Assembly: GCF_000763885.1 (NCBI RefSeq)
Contig: NZ_JRKO01000006.1
Location: 1-64,000 of the forward strand
Length of the DNA stretch: 64,000 bases
Origin: Paracoccus versutus
Lineage (GTDB): Bacteria; Pseudomonadota; Alphaproteobacteria; Rhodobacterales; Rhodobacteraceae
Direction: 5' to 3'
Position 1 is the stretch's first letter, and the number at the start of each line of letters is the position of its first letter. Below are positions 60,511 to 64,000 of the stretch, piece by piece. The notes beneath the pieces were generated by a model. That model saw nothing but the letters and a program-made list of their open reading frames with translations, made no database searches and was not told the DNA's origin. The position numbers were made by a program, and so were the translations under genes.

Positions 60511-61392
60511 ATGGACAAGTTCAGTGTCCTGCTTTTCTCGGGTCTTACGAATGGCAGCGTCTACGGCCTCGTCGGACTTTCGCTTTCGCTGATCTATGGC
60601 GCCAACCGCGTGATCAATTTCGCTCAGGGCGAATTCGTCATGATCGGCACCATGTCCGCGATCCTGTTCATGGCAACCTACAATTTGTCGCTTCCGGTGG
60701 CGCTGGTCCTGACGCTGGGGGTTGTGCTGGCCATGGCGCTTGCGCTTGAATTCGCGGTCTATCTGCCGCTGCGCAGGCGCGGTGCCCCACCCCTGACCAT
60801 CATGATCGGCACCATGGCCTTTGCCATCACCACCATGGGATTGGCGCTTCTGGTCTGGGGCCCCAACCAGCTTTCCGTGCCCAACATCCTGCCGATGGAG
60901 CCCATGACCGTGGGCCCGCTGATCACCAACTGGCAGCAGCTTGCGATCATCGGCGCCTTCGTGGCCTTTCTGGGGCTGACCTGGTTCATCCTCTATCGCA
61001 CCTCGTTCGGCCTGGCGATCCGCGCCACCGGCGTCGACCCCAAGGTGGCGCTGCTGATGGGCATCCGTTCGGACCGGATCGTGCGTTTCGCCTTCCTGTT
61101 CAGCGCCACCGTCAGCGGCCTTGCCGGCGTGCTGATCGGGCCGCTGCTGGGCGGGCAGATTTCCATCGGTGTGGCCCTGACGGTCAAGGGCTTCATGGCG
61201 GCCATCCTAGGGGGTCTTGGCAGTCCCTTCGCTGCCGCGGCCGGCGGCCTGGCCATCGGCGTCGCCGAAGCGATGATCGCCGGCTACGGCAACAGCCTCT
61301 ATGCCGAGCCGATCATCTTCCTCATCATTCTCATGATCCTGTTCGTGCGGCCCTATGGCCTGCTCGGGGACTTCGAAGCCGCCCGGAGGTAA
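60511..61392 (+). CDS. LIV-type ABC permease (LivH-like)
   Basis: 293 residues, about eight membrane segments. FSGLTNGSVYGLVGLSLSLI then YGANRVINFAQGEFVMIGTM is the LivH signature; AIRATGVDPKVALLMGIRSD holds the EAA-like loop. It forms the membrane channel together with the next gene, 5 bp downstream. The start has GGGAGG upstream. Confidence 0.93.
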   Translation: MDKFSVLLFSGLTNGSVYGLVGLSLSLIYGANRVINFAQGEFVMIGTMSAILFMATYNLSLPVALVLTLGVVLAMALALEFAVYLPLRRRGAPPLTIMIGTMAFAITTMGLALLVWGPNQLSVPNILPMEPMTVGPLITNWQQLAIIGAFVAFLGLTWFILYRTSFGLAIRATGVDPKVALLMGIRSDRIVRFAFLFSATVSGLAGVLIGPLLGGQISIGVALTVKGFMAAILGGLGSPFAAAAGGLAIGVAEAMIAGYGNSLYAEPIIFLIILMILFVRPYGLLGDFEAARR

Positions 61393-61397
61393 GCGAG

Positions 61398-62396
61398 ATG
61401 CGGAGTATGTTCCGGAATGGAAACCTTGCCATCGTGCTGATTGTCGTCGCCGCGCTGATCCTGCCGGCGCTGCTGTCCAGCGGCTATCAGCTTCGCATGG
61501 TCTCGATCATCTGGGTCTTTGCGCTGCTGGCCATGGGGTTCAACCTTCTCTATGGCATCACTGGCCAGATCTCGATGGCACAACAGGCGTTTTTTGCGAT
61601 CGGCGCCTATGGCTTCGCCATGCTTCAGGCCAGGCTGGGCTGGTCGCCCTTCGCCGCCCTGCCGGCGGCGGTGCTGATCGTGGCCGGCGTGGCCGCGGTG
61701 ATCGGCCTGCCGCTGCTGCGGCTGCGCACCCATTACCTCGCCATGGCGACGCTGGCCTTTTCGCTGATGATGGTCGGGCTCACGAACAGGTGGGTCGAGT
61801 TCACCGGCGGATCGGCTGGCATCCAGATCCCGACCATCACGATGGGCGACTGGAGCATGAGCCGCGCCGGGCTTTACTATACGCTGGTTATCGTCGCGGC
61901 CATCGGCCTTGTCATCCACAACTTCATCATCTCGGGCCATCTGGGCCGCGCGATGCAGGCGGTGCGGGACGACGAGACGGGGGCCGAGTCGCTGGGCGTG
62001 AACGTCACCGCGGTCAAGCTGCGGGTATTCGTCCTGGCTGCGGTCTATGCTGCGGTCGGGGGCATCGGCTTCGGCCTTGTCAGCCGCCAGGTCAACCCCA
62101 GTTTCGGCGAGTTCCCGGTCATCGTCTCGCTGCTGACCATCGCGGTCGTCGGCGGCCTCGGCACCCGGTTCGGGCCGGTCATCGGCGCCATCGTCGTGGT
62201 GCTTGCGCCCCAGGCGCTCGCCCGGTTCGGCGAGCTTGAGACGCTGATCTATGGCCTGTGCCTGGGCGTGTTCCTGATCTTCCTGCCGAACGGGCTTTCC
62301 GGCGTCATGGAGCGCTGGGGCACAAGGCTGTTTCGGTCGCGTCCGCCGGCCCGCCAGCCCGTCGCCAAGAACGTTGTCGAGGGAGGTGCAAGATGA
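61398..62396 (+). CDS. LIV-type ABC permease (LivM-like)
   Basis: 332 residues. ALLAMGFNLLYGITGQISMA then QQAFFAIGAYGFAML is the LivM signature and AVRDDETGAESLGVNVTAVK its cytoplasmic loop. The C-terminus overlaps the start of the ATPase gene by 4 bp. Second half of the membrane channel. Confidence 0.93.
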   Translation: MRSMFRNGNLAIVLIVVAALILPALLSSGYQLRMVSIIWVFALLAMGFNLLYGITGQISMAQQAFFAIGAYGFAMLQARLGWSPFAALPAAVLIVAGVAAVIGLPLLRLRTHYLAMATLAFSLMMVGLTNRWVEFTGGSAGIQIPTITMGDWSMSRAGLYYTLVIVAAIGLVIHNFIISGHLGRAMQAVRDDETGAESLGVNVTAVKLRVFVLAAVYAAVGGIGFGLVSRQVNPSFGEFPVIVSLLTIAVVGGLGTRFGPVIGAIVVVLAPQALARFGELETLIYGLCLGVFLIFLPNGLSGVMERWGTRLFRSRPPARQPVAKNVVEGGAR

Positions 62397-63202
62397 ACGC
62401 GATGACCCCGAACATCGGCCAGGATGCGCCGCTGCTCGAACTGCGCAACGGCACCAAGCGCTTCGGCGGGCTGGTCGCGGTGAACGATGTCTCGTTCTCG
62501 GTGCGCAGCGGCGAGGTGGTCGGCCTGATCGGGCCGAACGGCGCCGGCAAGTCGACGCTGTTCAACCTGGTCACCGGCGTGGCGCAACTGTCGGTGGGCG
62601 AGATCCTGTTCGAGGGGCGGTCGATCACCGCCCTGCCGCTGCACAAGCGGCCCTCGATCGGCATGTCGCGCACCTTCCAGATCGTCCGCCTGTTCCCCGG
62701 CATGACCGTTTTGCAGAACGTGCTGATGGGCTTTCACCCGCAGCTTCCCGACGGGTTGCTGCGCACGCTTCTGGGCCTGCGGCACAGCTTGCGAGAGGAG
62801 CGCCGTGTCACCGAGAAGGCCATGGAACTGCTGCAATTCGTCGGTTTGGAGGATCTGGCCGACGAGAAGATCGGCGAATTGCCCTATGGCAAGCAGCGCC
62901 TGGTCGAGATCGCCCGCGCCATGGCCATCGAGCCGCGCATCCTGCTGCTGGACGAACCGGCGGCCGGTCTGAACGGCACCGAGACGGCCAATCTTGGCGC
63001 CATGCTGCGCGTCCTGAACGAACGGGGCGTCACCGTCCTGATCGTCGAGCACGACATCGACTTCATGATGGGGCTTTGCGACCGGATCGTGGTGCTGGAC
63101 CACGGTATCAAGATCGCCGAGGGCGTGCCCTCGGAAGTGCAATCCGATGAAAAGGTCATCGAGGCCTATCTGGGGCGGAGGGGTAGCCGTGCTGCAGCTT
63201 GA
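62393..63202 (+). CDS. LIV-type ABC ATPase (LivG-like)
   Basis: 269 residues. Walker A is GLIGPNGAGKSTLFNLVTGV, the signature IGELPYGKQRLVEIARAMAI and Walker B RILLLDEPAAGLN; SRTFQIVRLFPGMTVLQNVL is the LivG-specific Q-loop region. The PYGKQR form of the signature is typical of LivG. The ATG at 62393 overlaps the livM stop. The end overlaps the next gene by 14 bp. Confidence 0.93.
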   Translation: MNAMTPNIGQDAPLLELRNGTKRFGGLVAVNDVSFSVRSGEVVGLIGPNGAGKSTLFNLVTGVAQLSVGEILFEGRSITALPLHKRPSIGMSRTFQIVRLFPGMTVLQNVLMGFHPQLPDGLLRTLLGLRHSLREERRVTEKAMELLQFVGLEDLADEKIGELPYGKQRLVEIARAMAIEPRILLLDEPAAGLNGTETANLGAMLRVLNERGVTVLIVEHDIDFMMGLCDRIVVLDHGIKIAEGVPSEVQSDEKVIEAYLGRRGSRAAA

Positions 63203-63917
63203 CAACATCCGGGCCGGATATAAGGGCACCGAGGCGCTGCACGGCGTTTCCATGTGGGTGGATGCGGGCACCATCGTCTCGGTCGTGGGCTCGAACGGCG
63301 CCGGCAAATCGACGACGGTGAACACGATCTCGCGGCTGGTGACCACCTATGGCGGCCGCATTACCTTCGAGGGACGCGACATCACCGGGCTGGGCCCGGC
63401 CGAGGTCGTGGACATGGGCATCATCCAGGTCCCCGAGGGCCGCCAGCTTTTCGGCCCCCTGACCGTGGCCGAGAACCTGCGGCTGGGCTTTCACCGCCAG
63501 CGGCGGGTCAAGAACCGCGAAGCCGCTTTCCGCGACAAGCTGGATTACATCTACGATCTGTTCCCGCGCCTGAAGGAACGCGCCGGACAGCGCGCAATCA
63601 CCCTCAGCGGCGGCGAGCAGCAGATGGTCGCCATCGGCCGGGCCCTGATGGCCGAGCCGCGGCTGCTGCTGCTGGACGAGCCGTCGCTGGGTCTTGCGCC
63701 GCTGATCGTTGAAAAGATCTTCGACGTGCTGTCCGGGCTGCGCGCGCAGGGGCTGACCATGCTGCTGGTCGAACAGCATGCCGACGAGGCGCTTGCGCTG
63801 GCCGATTACGGTTTCGTGCTTTCGGTCGGCAAGGTGACGGTTCATGGTCCCGGCGTCGAGCTGCGTAGCAATGCGGCCGTCACCAGTTCCTATCTTGGCC
63901 ATGCAGGCGCGGCGTGA
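63189..63917 (+). CDS. LIV-type ABC ATPase (LivF-like)
   Basis: 242 residues from a GTG at 63189, which has GGAGGGG just upstream and gives the normal N-terminus (V)LQLDNIRAGYKGTEALHG; an in-frame ATG at 63147 would overlap the livG gene further. Walker A is GSNGAGKSTTVNTI, the signature LSGGEQQMVAIGRALM and Walker B RLLLLDEPSLGL. It is the second ATPase of the importer. Confidence 0.93.
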   Translation: MLQLDNIRAGYKGTEALHGVSMWVDAGTIVSVVGSNGAGKSTTVNTISRLVTTYGGRITFEGRDITGLGPAEVVDMGIIQVPEGRQLFGPLTVAENLRLGFHRQRRVKNREAAFRDKLDYIYDLFPRLKERAGQRAITLSGGEQQMVAIGRALMAEPRLLLLDEPSLGLAPLIVEKIFDVLSGLRAQGLTMLLVEQHADEALALADYGFVLSVGKVTVHGPGVELRSNAAVTSSYLGHAGAA

Positions 63918-63931
63918 AGGGCAGATACAGA

Positions 63932-64000
63932 TGGAAATGAATGCGGATGTGGTCGTCATGGGCGCGGGCCTGGCCGGCCTGGTCGCTGCCCGGCGCGCGG
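63932..64000 (+). CDS. FAD-dependent oxidoreductase, N-terminus only (runs off the window)
   Basis: Only 23 codons are visible: MEMNADVVVMGAGLAGLVAA then RRA. The dinucleotide-binding motif G-x-G-x-x-G with the preceding hydrophobic strand identifies an FAD-binding oxidoreductase. It is 14 bp after the LivF stop and presumably continues the catabolic operon. The subfamily cannot be decided from this piece; a second ATG (63938) is possible. Confidence 0.7.

Noticed and set aside
1-64000. CRISPR arrays, rRNA and tRNA genes
   Set aside because: No regularly spaced direct repeats and no ribosomal or complete tRNA sequence were seen on either strand.

Overview
The window is high-GC DNA, almost certainly from an alphaproteobacterium of the Rhodobacteraceae/Paracoccaceae and most probably Paracoccus. 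This is inferred from codon use and from the style of the encapsulin, oxidase and transporter proteins; no rRNA or tRNA gene is visible to prove it. It falls into four parts.

1-10 kb is a stress and respiration block on the + strand: the 3' end of an FdhF/YdeP-type molybdopterin oxidoreductase, a cyanide-insensitive type bd quinol oxidase (cydA-cydB plus a 38-residue DUF2474 protein), a ClpK/ClpG-type stand-alone disaggregase, a DyP peroxidase carrying an encapsulin targeting tail, its encapsulin shell protein, and a bestrophin-like channel.

10-25 kb is an accessory scar zone. Gene remnants have been cut and rejoined: an OFA transporter abutting the first codons of fhs, an FdhF N-terminus, a PAPS-reductase-like fragment, and MaoC, ABC-2 permease, thiolase and ClpP pieces, plus a LysR-Rieske in-frame chimera. 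Between them lie IS3, IS66, IS5 and ISNCY-like remnants. The IS66 copy has terminal inverted repeats and an exact 8-bp target duplication (CGCGCAAC) at 11310-11317 and 13544-13551. Interspersed intact genes are a flavin-dependent oxidoreductase with DoxX, a DUF900 hydrolase, an AAA ATPase, LysE, a TetR regulator divergent from a DoxX-MFS pair, and a [2Fe-2S] ferredoxin.

25.5-38.4 kb is a compact catabolic island: aminotransferase, FAD-linked oxidase, peptide-type binding protein, LysR regulator, VanAB-like Rieske oxygenase and reductase, an aspartoacylase/DoeB-like deacylase, a fused double ATPase, two permeases and a GntR regulator. The ABC transporter is split around the oxygenase operon. 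The two divergent promoter regions share TGTCGGACA, and a CAGCTAA-type motif recurs at the oxygenase promoter. This looks like one regulon for importing and oxidising an amino- or acylamino-containing compound of unknown identity.

39-64 kb is a second, larger catabolic island: two GMC oxidoreductases, two aldehyde dehydrogenases, two CaiB-type CoA-transferases, a gentisate-dioxygenase-like bicupin enzyme, a class A flavoprotein hydroxylase, a dienelactone hydrolase, a P450 with its own 3Fe-4S ferredoxin and ferredoxin reductase, an isocitrate-lyase-family C-C lyase, an FAH-family hydrolase, an EthD protein, and a complete branched-chain-type ABC transporter plus an orphan paralogous binding protein. 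Four promoter regions here (43.3, 45.0, 48.7 and 57.1 kb) carry the same operator, consensus CAWWGG-N5-CCAWTG. It sits over or next to the -35 box, so one repressor encoded outside the window probably controls the whole pathway. This apparently uncharacterised regulon is the most interesting feature of the window.
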